Below, one piece after another: positions 7,659-16,642 of a DNA stretch of 64,000 nt (positions within the stretch are counted from its first letter, which is position 1; every line of letters starts with the position of its first letter). Source of the DNA: JBBRYW01 sp038253945 (GTDB taxonomy: Bacteria; Actinomycetota; Thermoleophilia; Gaiellales; Gaiellaceae). Made by a program: the position numbers and the translations under genes. Location of the stretch: contig JBBSGR010000012.1 of NCBI GenBank assembly GCA_038253945.1, positions 26,012-90,011 on the forward strand. The letters run 5' to 3'. Below the pieces are notes generated by a model. It did no database searches. It was not told the origin of the DNA and saw only the letters and a list, made by a program, of their open reading frames with translations.

Positions 7659-10553
7659 TCAGAGCTCGTCGAGAAGTCCTCTGACCTGCGCCGACCAGGC
7701 AACGTCGCCTTTTGCCTCGAGGATCGTTAGCGCTGTGCGTGCGTCGGATCGTGCGTCGCCTCCCCGGTCGAGGAGGCCGTAGGTGCGGGCGGCGGAGACA
7801 TGCGCTGACGCGCGCACTACGAAGAAATCGGTTGCGTCGGCAATCTCGACCGCTCGTGTTGCGGCCTGGGCTGCCTCGGCCTCGTCGCCGCGGTGGGCGG
7901 CGAGTAGCGAGCGGAGGGATGCCTCGGCTGGAAGATCCGCCAGCGCGGGCGACGCGGCCGCGTGGGCGAGGCACTTCTCCGCCTCGTCCAGGCGGCCTAC
8001 CTGTTCGAGGATCGTGGCCAGCTCCATCCGGGCCATCGACAGTGATCCCTCCGCGCCCAATCGCTCGAGCTCCTCGATTGCTGCGGCCAGGTGAGGTACG
8101 GCGTCGGCCTCGCGTCCGCCGTGGGTGCCGACGAACGAGTAGAGCTCGGCGCTTGCCGCGGCCGCGATGGGATCACCGCGCTCGAGTGCATCCTGCTGTG
8201 CCTCGCCGGCGGTCTCCCAGGCGCGGTCGATCTCGCCCAGCATGGCATGCACACGCGCGCGCTGCGCAATGTTGGCGATCCCGGCTTCAGCGGCGAATCG
8301 CTGATACTCCTCGAGCGGAAGCGGCCCGAGGAGTATCGACGCCGCAGATCGATTCTGCATCTCGGCGGCGAGCGAGGTCCACCCTGCGCGCGACGCGTGG
8401 ACGGCGGCCTCGGCGTAGAGCGGCGCTGCCTCGCCCACGCGACTGGCAATCCACTTCAGAGAGCCCAGGTGCCGCGCCAGCACCGCGAGGCCCAGCTCGT
8501 CGTCGGCGGCCACGAAGGCGGACCTGATCGCGTCGGCGTCCATCTCGACCGGGTCGCTGCCGAAATGTCCTGCGAGCTCGTCGGCGAAGATGACTCCATA
8601 GGCGCGGCTGCGGTCGTCCTCGCGACGGCGTAAGTCGTCTATGACCTCCTGGGCCGCCTCCCATTCGCCGCCCGTCGTAAGAGCCCGGAACAGTTGAGGC
8701 ACAAACGCTGCTCGCGCGGCTGACAGCGGCTCCGTCAGCCTCCAGCCGCGCCTTCCGAGCTTTCGAGCTGCTGCGAAGTCAGAGCGGTTCGCTGCCGCCC
8801 CCATCGCCCCGGCCAAGCGCATCGCCGCGCGCGTCGCAACCTCCTGGTAGGGCTCGTCCAGTTCTGCCAGGTAGAGCGCCGCCTGCTCGAGGTGCAAGCC
8901 AACGATCTCGTCCCGCTCGAGTAGCCCGCCATTCTCGTCTACCCAGGCTGCGAACTGTTCGTGCAGCTCAGCGCGTCGCTTTTTCGCGATTGCCTCGTAG
9001 GCGGCGTCGCGGAGCAGAATGTGGCGGAAGCGAAAGGCGTCATCGCCCTGGAACTGAGCGGGTGCGGGGCGGATGACGTCTTGACGGACGAGCGTGACGA
9101 GGCGAGGATCGAGGTGGTCGACCGTGGCGGCCAAGGGCCCGCGGTGGAATATCTCGCCTTCGACAGCGCCTCGATCAACGACCGCTCGCTCCTCGGAGGA
9201 GAGGCGGTCGAGGCGGGCTTCGAGCAGAGCGTGGATGGTTGGCGGGACGCGTGTGTCGTCGCCCGCGTCTGCCCGTGCCACCATCTCTTCGACGAACAGC
9301 GGGTTGCCTTGCGCCGCCTCGACGATGCGGTCACGTACCTCACTCGAAAGCGAAGAGCCACCCGGCAGCGCGTCGACAAGGTCGAGAATGTTGGCTTCCT
9401 GCAGTGGCTCGAGCAGGATCGAGGAGGCGTTTGCCTTGCCGCCGCTCCAAGCGCGCATGTCCAGCAGCTCGGGGCGTGCCAGGCAAAGCAGAAAGAGTGG
9501 CGCCCCCCGCGACCAGTCGACGATGTGCTCGACCAAATCGAGGAACGTTTCCTCCGCCCACTGCAGGTCGTCGAGCACCACGATAAGAGGGCGTTCTGCG
9601 GCGCTGGCCTCCAGGAGTCTGCGGAACGCGAGCTGCGTCTCGGCCGGAGTAGAACCGAGGATCTCCCGCGGGTCGGCGCCTAGCTGGAGAGCCACCTCGA
9701 CCAGCGGCGCGTAGGTGATCCCGTCGCCATAGCTGAGGCAACGGCCGGAAACGATCCGCGCGTCGGCGCCGGCCACGAAGTCGGCGACAAGGCGCGACTT
9801 GCCGACGCCCGGTACGCCGAGCAAGGTGAACAGGCGGCAGCTTTGCTCAGCAACGGCGTCCTCGAACTCGTCCCGCAGCCGCCTCCGCTCGCGCGTTCGC
9901 CCTACGAGTGGCGCGTGCAACCGACGAGCGAACCCTGCGGCCTTCATGTCTAACTCGACCAAGCGATGCGCCGCCAACGGTTCCGACTTGCCCTTGACCG
10001 TTAGTTCGATTGGCTCCGCCGTGATCGCGTCACGAACCAGGTTGCGTGTCTCACTACCGAGCAGGATCTGGCCCGGCGCCGCGTGCTGCTCGAGACGCGC
10101 CGCGACGTTGACTGCATCCCCCGTTACGAGGGTGCTACCACTCTCACCGGCAACCACCGGTCCCGTGTTGATCCCGATCCTCGCCTCGAGCCCCAACTCC
10201 CCGACCGCTACGCGCATCTCGCCCGCGGCTCGGAGCGCGCGCACGGCGTCGTCCTCGTGGCTGCGGGGAATGCCAAACACCGCCATCACAGCGTCGCCCA
10301 CGAACTTCTCGACGACGCCGCCGTGGCGCTCTACGATCTCCCGCATCCGCTCGTAGTAACCATGCATCCTGCGGCTCAGCGCCTCCGGGTCTGACCCGTG
10401 GCCCAGCGCAGTAGACCCCGCCAGATCGCAAAACAGGATCGTCACCACCTTCCGCGACTGTCGCGGCGCCGAGACAACCAGCGACGTTCCGCAGCGAGGG
10501 CAGAAGTTGAAGCTGCCAGAGCTATCGCGCCCGCAGGCAACGCATGTCGTCAC
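7659..10553 (-). CDS. Class III adenylate/guanylate cyclase with zinc ribbon, AAA/STAND ATPase and TPR-like repeats
   Basis: 964 residues. An N-terminal zinc ribbon (CVACGRDSSGSFNFCPRCG) is followed by a class III cyclase domain at about 35-190, with metal-binding Asp motifs ILFCDLAGST and EKFVGDAVMAVFG. A P-loop STAND-type ATPase follows (GRTRERRRLRDEF, then LLGVPGVGKSRL, then VLDDLQWAEE), and a long C-terminal helical region fits TPR-like repeats. It probably makes cyclic nucleotide in response to ligand or protein binding on the TPR/ATPase part. It is transcribed alone. A fragment of a paralogue lies at 10,890-11,065. Confidence 0.9.
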   Translation of the reverse strand: MTTCVACGRDSSGSFNFCPRCGTSLVVSAPRQSRKVVTILFCDLAGSTALGHGSDPEALSRRMHGYYERMREIVERHGGVVEKFVGDAVMAVFGIPRSHEDDAVRALRAAGEMRVAVGELGLEARIGINTGPVVAGESGSTLVTGDAVNVAARLEQHAAPGQILLGSETRNLVRDAITAEPIELTVKGKSEPLAAHRLVELDMKAAGFARRLHAPLVGRTRERRRLRDEFEDAVAEQSCRLFTLLGVPGVGKSRLVADFVAGADARIVSGRCLSYGDGITYAPLVEVALQLGADPREILGSTPAETQLAFRRLLEASAAERPLIVVLDDLQWAEETFLDLVEHIVDWSRGAPLFLLCLARPELLDMRAWSGGKANASSILLEPLQEANILDLVDALPGGSSLSSEVRDRIVEAAQGNPLFVEEMVARADAGDDTRVPPTIHALLEARLDRLSSEERAVVDRGAVEGEIFHRGPLAATVDHLDPRLVTLVRQDVIRPAPAQFQGDDAFRFRHILLRDAAYEAIAKKRRAELHEQFAAWVDENGGLLERDEIVGLHLEQAALYLAELDEPYQEVATRAAMRLAGAMGAAANRSDFAAARKLGRRGWRLTEPLSAARAAFVPQLFRALTTGGEWEAAQEVIDDLRRREDDRSRAYGVIFADELAGHFGSDPVEMDADAIRSAFVAADDELGLAVLARHLGSLKWIASRVGEAAPLYAEAAVHASRAGWTSLAAEMQNRSAASILLGPLPLEEYQRFAAEAGIANIAQRARVHAMLGEIDRAWETAGEAQQDALERGDPIAAAASAELYSFVGTHGGREADAVPHLAAAIEELERLGAEGSLSMARMELATILEQVGRLDEAEKCLAHAAASPALADLPAEASLRSLLAAHRGDEAEAAQAATRAVEIADATDFFVVRASAHVSAARTYGLLDRGGDARSDARTALTILEAKGDVAWSAQVRGLLDEL

Positions 10554-10889
10554 GCCACGAATCTACTCTGATCGGCTGTTGCGGTAGTGCGTCAGAGGCC
10601 TTCGCCGATTCGCTGAGTCGATGGCGAGCCACGTCTGCGAGAATCGGTACCTGCGAGACACCGGCCGCCGGTTACGCGCTCGCGGTCCGTTCCCCCTTTT
10701 CTGTCAAGGCCGGTCGAAAGCGGACTCGTTGGCGCCGGTTGAAATCGGCCCCCTGCTGTTGAGCGGGCTACCGGCGAGTCGGGTGGCGGATGCGATCGTG
10801 AGAGACCCTTTGGCGGCTCGCCGGCGACGGCGAATCGGGGCGCGGCAGAGCGTGATCGGCCGGTCGGCGCGGATTTCGGGTCGGCGGGC
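10554..10889. other. Intergenic region upstream of the cyclase regulator
   Basis: About 335 bases. It must hold the cyclase promoter, but I see no clear consensus. The right part grades into the broken AAA fragment. Confidence 0.4.
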
Positions 10890-11070
10890 CCGCAACCGGT
10901 ACGGCAAAGCTCGCGCTCGTCGTCGGCGAGCCGGGAGTCGGCAAGTCATGCGGTGGCCGAGGAGTTCTTGCAGACGGTCGCGACCGACGCCCGCGTGCTC
11001 TCCGGCCGCTGTTGCCCTACGGCGAGGGCTCCCTGCGCTCAGCGCTTCGGTCGTTTTTTGCAGTGGCTGA
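10890..11070 (+). pseudogene. Fragment of a cyclase/AAA regulator (P-loop region), frameshifted
   Basis: One frame reads KLALVVGEPGVGKS. The next few codons in another frame read AVAEEFLQTVATDARVLSGR, then CLPYGEGSLRSALRS in a third. This matches the order in the intact gene at 7659-10553 (GVPGVGKSRLVADF then ARIVSGRCLSYGDG). It is therefore a small, multiply frameshifted piece of a paralogous gene. Both ends are missing and the right end abuts a desaturase fragment. Confidence 0.7.
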
Positions 11071-11075
11071 TCGGC

Positions 11076-11503
11076 CAACCCCCTCCGTCGGGCGGTCGCG
11101 ACCACCTACATCGGGCTGACCATGTTGACGAGCATCGTGATGGCGGCAACGTTTCAGCTTGCGCACTGCGTCGAGGAAGCGAGCTTCACCTCGGCGGCAG
11201 ACCTGGCGTCCAGCTCGCGTGTCTGGGCCGTGCACCAGGTCGAGGCGACAGTCGACTTCTGCCCCCGCAACAAGTTGCTGACGTGGGCGCTGGGCGGCCT
11301 CAACTATCAGATCGAACACCACCTCTTTCCTCGGCTGCCGCACACGCTCTATCCCGCGATCGCGCCGATCGTCGAGCGCAACTGCCTGCGCCACGGCGTG
11401 CGCTATACGGTGCAGCCGTCACTTCGAGTCGCGCTTCGCTCATTTCCGCCACCTGCGTGGGTTAGGCCGCGCTGGCCTGCGGGCGGAGCTCGAGATGGGT
11501 TGA
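11076..11503 (+). pseudogene. Membrane fatty-acid desaturase, C-terminal remnant with frameshift
   Basis: Codons from about 11,076 read TTYIGLTMLTSIVMAATFQ (a membrane helix), then LAHCVEE, then LGGLNYQIEHHLFPRLPHTL. The last carries the third His box (QxxHH) of acyl-lipid and front-end desaturases. Near 11,437-11,442 the frame changes: VALRS continues as HFRHLRGLGRAGLRAELEMG and stops at 11,501-11,503. The N-terminal two thirds with His boxes 1 and 2 are missing, so it cannot be active. Confidence 0.8.
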
Positions 11504-11742
11504 CGCGTCGCTGTAGCTCCTCGGCGGCAACTACGTCTGGCACACCCATCAAGAACGCGTCCAACGTCTGCGGTACTTGGCAGGATCGGTCGAAGAGCGC
11601 CCAGAGCCAGCAGGTCGACATCCCGCCATCGCTGTCGACCGCTCCCGCTGAAGCCCAGGGCCGTGCGGGCGGCCTGGAGGAGTAGATCTTGACGTGTACG
11701 GGAACGCACTGGCCGCTTGCCACTGACCCCGGGGGAGGAGAC

Positions 11743-11826
11743 ATGCCGCTCACGATCGTCGGAACGGTCGGCACGATCGGGACCCTCGTAATCGGCTTGA
11801 TCCTCCCCTTCCTCCGGCGCGCCTAA
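11743..11826 (+). CDS. Predicted 27-residue single-TM peptide
   Basis: ATG at 11,743 is preceded by GGGGGAGGAGAC, a near-ideal Shine-Dalgarno at good spacing. The peptide is MPLTIVGTVGTIGTLVIGLI, then a short LPFLRRA end: one uncharged helix with a basic C-terminus, as in small membrane-regulatory or toxin-like peptides. It stops 22 bp before the flippase-like gene on the same strand. No family is recognised, and support is the ribosome-binding site and the composition only. Confidence 0.45.
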   Translation: MPLTIVGTVGTIGTLVIGLILPFLRRA

Positions 11827-11848
11827 TCTCCGGGGCCGCTGACGGCCG

Positions 11849-12904
11849 ATGGGCGCGCACCCGGTGAAGCGCCGGCTGGTGGCGGCCGGTAATGCGCTGC
11901 GTCAGGCGTACCTGTGGCTGGAGAACAAGCCGCTTGTGATCGTGCTGGTCGCGTCCGGCGCGACGGTCGCGATCGCGCTCGTCCTCGCCTCAGCCGCCGG
12001 GTGGCCGCGCGTGCTGCAGCTCGTGTATGCGCGCCACTCCTGGGCCTGGCTCGCCGTCTGCCTCCTCGGCGAACTCGCCGCCTACAGTGGCTACGTGCTG
12101 ACGGTGCGCGACATGGCTCGCGTCGATGAGGGCAGCGACCTCGAGCTCACCGCGACGGTGACGACGGTAGTGGCGGGATTCGGGGTGTTCGCCGCGACTC
12201 GGTCCTCAGGAGGGTTCGCGGTCGATTACTGGGCCTTCCGCCAGGCGGGCGCGAGCAGGCGCGAGGCGGTGCGAAGGGTGCTGGGGCTGGGCTTCCTCGA
12301 GTACGTGGTGCTGTCGGTGGCGGCGCTCGTAGCCTCAGTCCTGCTGTTCTTCCGGCTCGACGGTCACGCCAGCGAGGCAGCGACCTTGCCATCGTTGGGC
12401 GTCGTTCCCATCTTCGCGCTCGGGCTTTGGCTGACCTCACCCACGCGAGCAGAGCGGCTCAGCCGCCCCCGCCACGGCTGGCTGCGCCGGACGTTCGCCG
12501 ACGCGGTCGCCGGCGCGACCACGGTACGCCGGCTGCTGACGAGCCCGCGCGAGCACGGCCTCGGGGTGCTTGGCAACGGCCTCTACTGGGCGGGCGACAT
12601 CCTCTGCCTCTGGGCGGCGCTGCGACTCGTCAACGCCCATATCGCCGTCGCCGCGCTCGTCCTCGGCTACTCCGGCGGCTACGTGCTCACCCGCCGCGCC
12701 CTCCCAGCCGGCGGAGCCGGCTTCGTCGAAGCAGCACTGACCTTTGCCCTCGTAGGCATGGGACTCCACTTCGCGCCCGCCCTGCTCGGCGTCGTCGTTT
12801 ACCGGCTGTTCAACTTCTGGCTACCGATCATCCCGGCGCTCGCGCTGATGCCGACGATCCGCAAGCTGCGCGCCCGGTTCCAGCGCGCCGAGCAAGCTGC
12901 ATGA
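11849..12904 (+). CDS. Lysylphosphatidylglycerol synthase-like (UPF0104) integral membrane protein
   Basis: 351 residues with about eight hydrophobic helices, the pattern of the LPG-synthase transmembrane/flippase domain (COG0392). Recognisable parts are FGVFAATRSSGGFAVDYWAF in the first half and ALPAGGAGFVEAALTFALVG with VVYRLFNFWLPIIPAL near the end, as in family members. There is no C-terminal GNAT-like lysyl-transferase domain, so it is the flippase-like half only, and a role in lipid or glycan-lipid translocation is the family-level inference. Confidence 0.8.
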   Translation: MGAHPVKRRLVAAGNALRQAYLWLENKPLVIVLVASGATVAIALVLASAAGWPRVLQLVYARHSWAWLAVCLLGELAAYSGYVLTVRDMARVDEGSDLELTATVTTVVAGFGVFAATRSSGGFAVDYWAFRQAGASRREAVRRVLGLGFLEYVVLSVAALVASVLLFFRLDGHASEAATLPSLGVVPIFALGLWLTSPTRAERLSRPRHGWLRRTFADAVAGATTVRRLLTSPREHGLGVLGNGLYWAGDILCLWAALRLVNAHIAVAALVLGYSGGYVLTRRALPAGGAGFVEAALTFALVGMGLHFAPALLGVVVYRLFNFWLPIIPALALMPTIRKLRARFQRAEQAA

Positions 12905-13263
12905 CGTCGTCGCCGCGCTCTGAAGTCTTGTCACGTCCGCTCGAAGGCTGACCCCTTCGCAGAGCCTGCGCGCCGAAATGGGCGGCTGCGGTGCCGATCG
13001 GGTGGGTCGGCCGCCGCGTCGACGAGGCGTGCCCGCGAGCCCGCGACCAGTCGGGCGGGCGTTCGCCCCGCAGCCTGCACGCTCAGCGTCGGCTCACTTG
13101 CAATGCTCAGGCGAAAAAATACGTTGTCACGCTGACAAGTATTCGTCGGGTTCCGGCGCGGAGAGGGTGAAGGTTGTGCAAAAAAGGAACCGGCACCGGG
13201 CGTTGATCCACTGCGGACTGCATAAATGGCACCCGCTTTCTCGCGATCTCTGCGGACAATGCG
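12905..13263. other. Intergenic region at the left side of element A
   Basis: About 360 bases between the flippase gene and the first element-A gene. It contains the dyad TTGTCA-CGC-TGACAA at 13,124-13,138 and an A-rich run just before it. I looked here for another copy of the tRNA-fMet att core and found none. Confidence 0.4.
13124..13138. promoter_or_regulatory. Inverted repeat, possible operator
   Basis: Perfect 6-bp arms TTGTCA and TGACAA around CGC, next to an A6 run. It resembles the dyad at 2308-2326. It is downstream of the minus-strand gene at 13,264-13,755, so its function is unclear. Confidence 0.25.
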
Positions 13264-13755
13264 CTACGGGGGACGTGCCTGCGCCCGCGCGCGAGACCTG
13301 GTGACGCGCGCAACGGGCGAGCGATGCCACTCGCAGTAGCGTCGGCTCGCGATCGCCTCTTCCGGCAGCAGCTCCCCACAGCCCTCCTGCGCGCAGACTC
13401 GCGGCTCGCGTGCAAGCCGCTGCCGCTCCTGCTGCAGCCGGTAGTAGATCGCCGAGTCGCTCAAATCCTTGCCGAACAGCTCGACGCGTAGCTGCCTCAG
13501 CCGCGCGTAGACCTCCCCGGCCGGCACGTCGAGCTGATCGGCCAGGCGCTTCACGGTCAGCCGCTCGGGCCGGAACTCCTCCAGCCCCTGCTCGCGCCGC
13601 TCGCGCGCATTGCGGGCGAGGTCCTCGGCATAGCGGTGCCCTTCCTTCGCCTGGCGTGAGAGGGCGCGGATGCGCGGGCTGGTCGCGGCGAAGTTGAGCA
13701 CCCAGCCGTAGCGACGGCGAATGCTCGGCTTGCGTGACCAGCGGTTCGCGGGCAT
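13264..13755 (-). CDS. Putative DNA-binding protein with C-terminal zinc-knuckle-like motif
   Basis: 163 residues, very basic. The middle (LTVKRLADQLDVPAGEVYARLRQ) looks like a helix-turn-helix. The C-terminal part has CAQEGCGELLPEEAIASRRY followed by CEWH, four metal-ligand candidates as in a small zinc finger. No family recognised. It diverges from the ParB/MT-A70 gene of element A across 80 bp, so it may be the regulator of that element. Confidence 0.55.
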   Translation of the reverse strand: MPANRWSRKPSIRRRYGWVLNFAATSPRIRALSRQAKEGHRYAEDLARNARERREQGLEEFRPERLTVKRLADQLDVPAGEVYARLRQLRVELFGKDLSDSAIYYRLQQERQRLAREPRVCAQEGCGELLPEEAIASRRYCEWHRSPVARVTRSRARAQARPP

Positions 13756-13835
13756 CTGAGGCCCAGAATGTTAACAATACCCTCGTACACAGCCGCCGAT
13801 AAGCGATAGCGACCCCTAAGCAGAGGAGAGATCTG

Positions 13836-14920
13836 ATGCAGGACGCTGTCGCAAGAGCGAGTAGCTTCAGAAACAGCGAACAGCTTCGCGACCACCCGCG
13901 GGCGGCACTGGTGCCCGCGCCCACGCCAGGCGAGTACCGCGAGCTCCTCGCCGACATCGAGCGGCGCGGCATCGTGACGCCGCTCGAGCTCAATGGCGAC
14001 GATGTCGTGCTCGATGGCCACCAGCGGCTCAAGGCCGCGCGCGAGCTTGGCATCGCCTCCGTTCCCGTCTCCTACGTCGCTCCGCACAACGAGCTCGAGC
14101 ACATGCTGCTGGCGGCGCTGGTCGTCGAGCTGGCGCAGGTGCAGCAACGGGGCTTGGAGGCGCGCGAGCGCAGGCTCGCGAACCTGCGCCTCCTGCCCGA
14201 TGTGGCAACGTTGCCACCTCGGGGCGAGCGCACCCAGGAGCTGGCCGCCCGCCTCTCCGGCTCATCGCCGCGCACGATCCAGGACGCGCTCACCGTCAGG
14301 AACGCCGACCCGGAGCTGTTCGAGCAGGTGAGGCAGGGACGGACCCCGGCCGGCAAGGCGGCGCGCAGGATCCGCCAGCGGGAGCGGAACGCGCGCCTGC
14401 CCGAGCAGCCCGTGATGCCAGAGGGCCCGTTCGAGCTGATCCTGGCCGACCCGCCCTGGCGCCTGGAGGGAGACCCGGAGGGCGCCTGGGCACCCGAGAA
14501 CCATTACCCGAGCATGGCTCTGGAGCAGCTGAAGGCGATCGAGCTGCCGGCGGCCGAGGATGCCGTGCTCTTTCTCTGGGTCGCCTGCGGCGTCCTGCCC
14601 CAGGCGCTCGAGCTGATGGCGGCGCGGGCTTCCAGTACCGCTCGCAGCTCGTCTGGGTCAAGCCCTCGCCCGGGATCGGGATGTGGGTGCGCTACCGGCA
14701 CGAGCTGCTCCTGATCGGCAGGAAGGGGAACCACCCCGCGCCCGAGCCGGAGCTTCGGCCCGAGTCGGTGCTCGAGGCGCGCCGCGGCCGCCACTCGCAG
14801 AAGCCGGAGTGCTCCTACCAGCTGATCGAGCGCATCTACCCGGAGGCCTCGAAGCTCGAGCTGTTCGCGCGCACAGCGCGGCCGGGCTGGGCCGCCTTCG
14901 GCAACGAGCTGGCAGCATGA
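13836..14920 (+). pseudogene. ParB-like / MT-A70 DNA adenine methyltransferase fusion, one frameshift
   Basis: ATG 13,836 follows AGAGGAGAGATCTG. The N-terminal ~85 residues form a ParB/sulfiredoxin-type domain (PTPGEYRELLADIERRGIVT, then VVLDGHQRLKAARELG), followed by a helical KorB-like part. The C-terminal half is MT-A70: LILADPPWRLEGDPEG with the catalytic DPPW. At about 14,618-14,630 the frame is lost: LELMAARASS. The -1-shifted frame continues correctly as FQYRSQLVWVKPSPGIGMWV, then RHELLLIGRKG, and stops at 14,920. A single missing base explains it. The excisionase start overlaps that stop (ATGA), which shows the shifted frame is the original one. Confidence 0.75.
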
Positions 14921-15132
14921 GCGAGCGCCTGCTGATCGCGAGCGAGGTCGCCGAGTTGCTCGCCGTGCCGGAGTCATGGGTGCGCGAGCAGACGCGAAAC
15001 GGCGCTCTCCCCCATCTGCAGCTCGGACGCTACGTGCGCTACCGACGCGACTCGATCCTGGCCTGGCTGGGGGCGCAAGAGGTTGCTCCCGCGGCGCGCA
15101 CGCGCAGGCGAGCGGCGGCGGAGGGCCGATGA
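14917..15132 (+). CDS. xis: Excisionase / AlpA-like helix-turn-helix protein
   Basis: 71 residues: MSERLLIASEVAELLAVPES, then WVREQTRNGALPHLQLGRYV and RYRRDSILAWLG. This is the winged HTH_17 fold of recombination directionality factors. The ATG overlaps the stop of the methyltransferase frame. It lies 173 bp upstream of integrase 1 and is closely similar to the excisionase of element B at 32,131. It should set the direction of the integrase reaction. Confidence 0.8.
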   Translation: MSERLLIASEVAELLAVPESWVREQTRNGALPHLQLGRYVRYRRDSILAWLGAQEVAPAARTRRRAAAEGR

Positions 15133-15305
15133 GCGCTCGCGCGGCCGGCACGACTTGCTGTTTCCCGGCAGTGACGCTTGCATGCGAGACCGTGCTTCGA
15201 TTGGGCCGAAGCCAGCCCCAAGGCAGCGCTAGCCTGCCTGCATCCTCGGGCGCGGTGGCCCAATCACCGCCGCCCGGGGACTTCCGGGCGGGGGGCTGAG
15301 CCGGC

Positions 15306-16481
15306 GTGCCGCGCGGCGCCGCGGTCATCCGCTACGAGGGCAAGCGCGGCGTCGTCTGGCGGATCAAATACCTCGACGCCGGCGGGCGGCACGTGATGGA
15401 AACGCTCGGGCGAGAGCCCGCCTGGGGCAGGGTCAAGGCCGAGCGGGAGCTGGGCAAGAGGCTCGGCTCGGTCGAGGAGGGCTTTCGCAAGCCGAAGCGG
15501 CTCAGCTTCGCCACCTTCAGCGAGCGCTTCGTGGAGGAGTACCTACCGGGGCGGAACCTGAAGCCGACCACGCTCGAGAACTACCGCTACATGCTCGAGC
15601 GGCATCTGCTGCCCGCGCTTGGGCGGCGGCAGTTGAGCGAGCTGGAGGCAAGGCCGGAACTGATCGACAGCTACGTCTCGCTGAAGGCAAAGCAGGGCCT
15701 CTCGCCAAAGACAATCCACAATCAGCTGCTGCTCCTGAACGTGATGCTACGCCGGGCAGTCGTCTGGCGCCTGATCCAAACGAATCCGGTTGCCAGCATC
15801 GACCGGCCGCGGCTGCAGCCAAACGAGATCAGCGTGCTCACGGAGACGGAGATCGCTCGCCTCAGCAAGGCCTACGACGAGCTGCACGACGTCGCAGAGC
15901 CAGCCGAAAAGAGCTGGTGGCTGCTCGCCAAGGCTATCACCCTGACGGCACTCGGCACGGCGCTTCGGCGCGGTGAGCTGCTCGGCCTGCGCTGGAGCGC
16001 CCTGGATCTGCTCGAGGGCAAGCTGACGGTGCGCGAGGCGTTCGTGCGCGGCGAGCTGACAACGCCGAAGAGCCGCGCCTCGCGGCGGGTGATCGAGCTC
16101 GGTCCGAAGACCAGGGCGGTGCTCGAGACGCAGTGGCAGCGGACGCTCTACCGAGCCGGCGAGGACTTCGTCTTCTGCCACCCCGAACTCGGCAAGCCGC
16201 TTGATCCGAGCAAGCTGGCCCGCTGCTACCTGAAGCCGGCGCTCGCACGGGCGGGGATCAGAAAGCGCCTGCGACCGTTTCACGATCTCCGCCATACCTC
16301 GCTGACCCACGCTGCGGCCGCGGGCAATCCGCAGATCTACGTGCAGGCACGGGCGGGACACTCGCAGGGCTCGATCACCGAGCGCTACATGCACGCGGCG
16401 CAGGTGATCTTCCCCGGCGCCGCCGAGCGGAGCGAGGAGCGAATGTTCGGATCCGCTGCTCCGGCCTCGAACGCGGCCTGA
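15306..16481 (+). CDS. int: Tyrosine integrase 1 (element A)
   Basis: 391 residues, starting GTG 15,306 (PRGAAVIRYEGKRGVVWRIK). The N-terminal arm-binding region (AP2-like) is followed by a SAM-like core-binding domain (YLPGRNLKPTTLENYRYMLE), then the catalytic domain: ALGTALRRGELLGLRW (first Arg), FHDLRHTSLTH (HxxR), and GHSQGSITERYMHA (His and nucleophile Tyr). All catalytic residues are present. Very similar to integrase 2 at 32,355. The gene ends 162 bp before the tRNA-fMet core, the usual int-att spacing of tRNA-targeting elements. Confidence 0.95.
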   Translation: MPRGAAVIRYEGKRGVVWRIKYLDAGGRHVMETLGREPAWGRVKAERELGKRLGSVEEGFRKPKRLSFATFSERFVEEYLPGRNLKPTTLENYRYMLERHLLPALGRRQLSELEARPELIDSYVSLKAKQGLSPKTIHNQLLLLNVMLRRAVVWRLIQTNPVASIDRPRLQPNEISVLTETEIARLSKAYDELHDVAEPAEKSWWLLAKAITLTALGTALRRGELLGLRWSALDLLEGKLTVREAFVRGELTTPKSRASRRVIELGPKTRAVLETQWQRTLYRAGEDFVFCHPELGKPLDPSKLARCYLKPALARAGIRKRLRPFHDLRHTSLTHAAAAGNPQIYVQARAGHSQGSITERYMHAAQVIFPGAAERSEERMFGSAAPASNAA

Positions 16482-16561
16482 ACTGGACCCAGCGAGGCCG
16501 TTCCAACAAGCTCGCGGCGCGCAGCCGTGCCGCTCCAAACGACGACGAGCGAGATCGGGCG

Positions 16562-16583
16562 GGGTAGAAAAACAGGTAGAAAC
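16562..16583. repeat. Possible integrase arm-type repeat (element A end)
   Basis: Two copies of a GGTAGAAA unit 13 bp apart, 59 bp from the att core. The same two-unit pattern, as GGGTATAAA, is found 57 bp from the core at the intact tRNA (38,614-38,634) and 82 bp on the other side of this core (16,773-16,792). Assignment as arm sites is inference from position and repetition. Confidence 0.45.
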
Positions 16584-16613
16584 TGCGCTGCGCCGTGATG
16601 GGAGCCAGCAGGC

Positions 16614-16639
16614 AGAAGGCCCGCAGATGCGGGCCTTCT
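16614..16639 (-). terminator. Hairpin terminator next to the tRNA fragment
   Basis: Perfect 11-bp stem AGAAGGCCCGC / GCGGGCCTTCT with a 4-nt loop, lying where the tRNA transcript would end. Its partner at the intact tRNA is the hairpin at 38,664-38,689. It can terminate transcription from either side. Confidence 0.65.
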
Positions 16640-16642
16640 GTG

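Noticed and set aside
11504..11742. Gene after the desaturase remnant (frame with GGNYVWHTHQERVQRLRYL)
   Set aside because: The ~45-codon stretch has no start, no RBS and no family I can identify.
13127..14053. 308-codon minus ORF covering the element-A DNA-binding gene
   Set aside because: It is another frame of the better supported gene at 13,264-13,755 and extends antisense into the ParB/MT-A70 gene.
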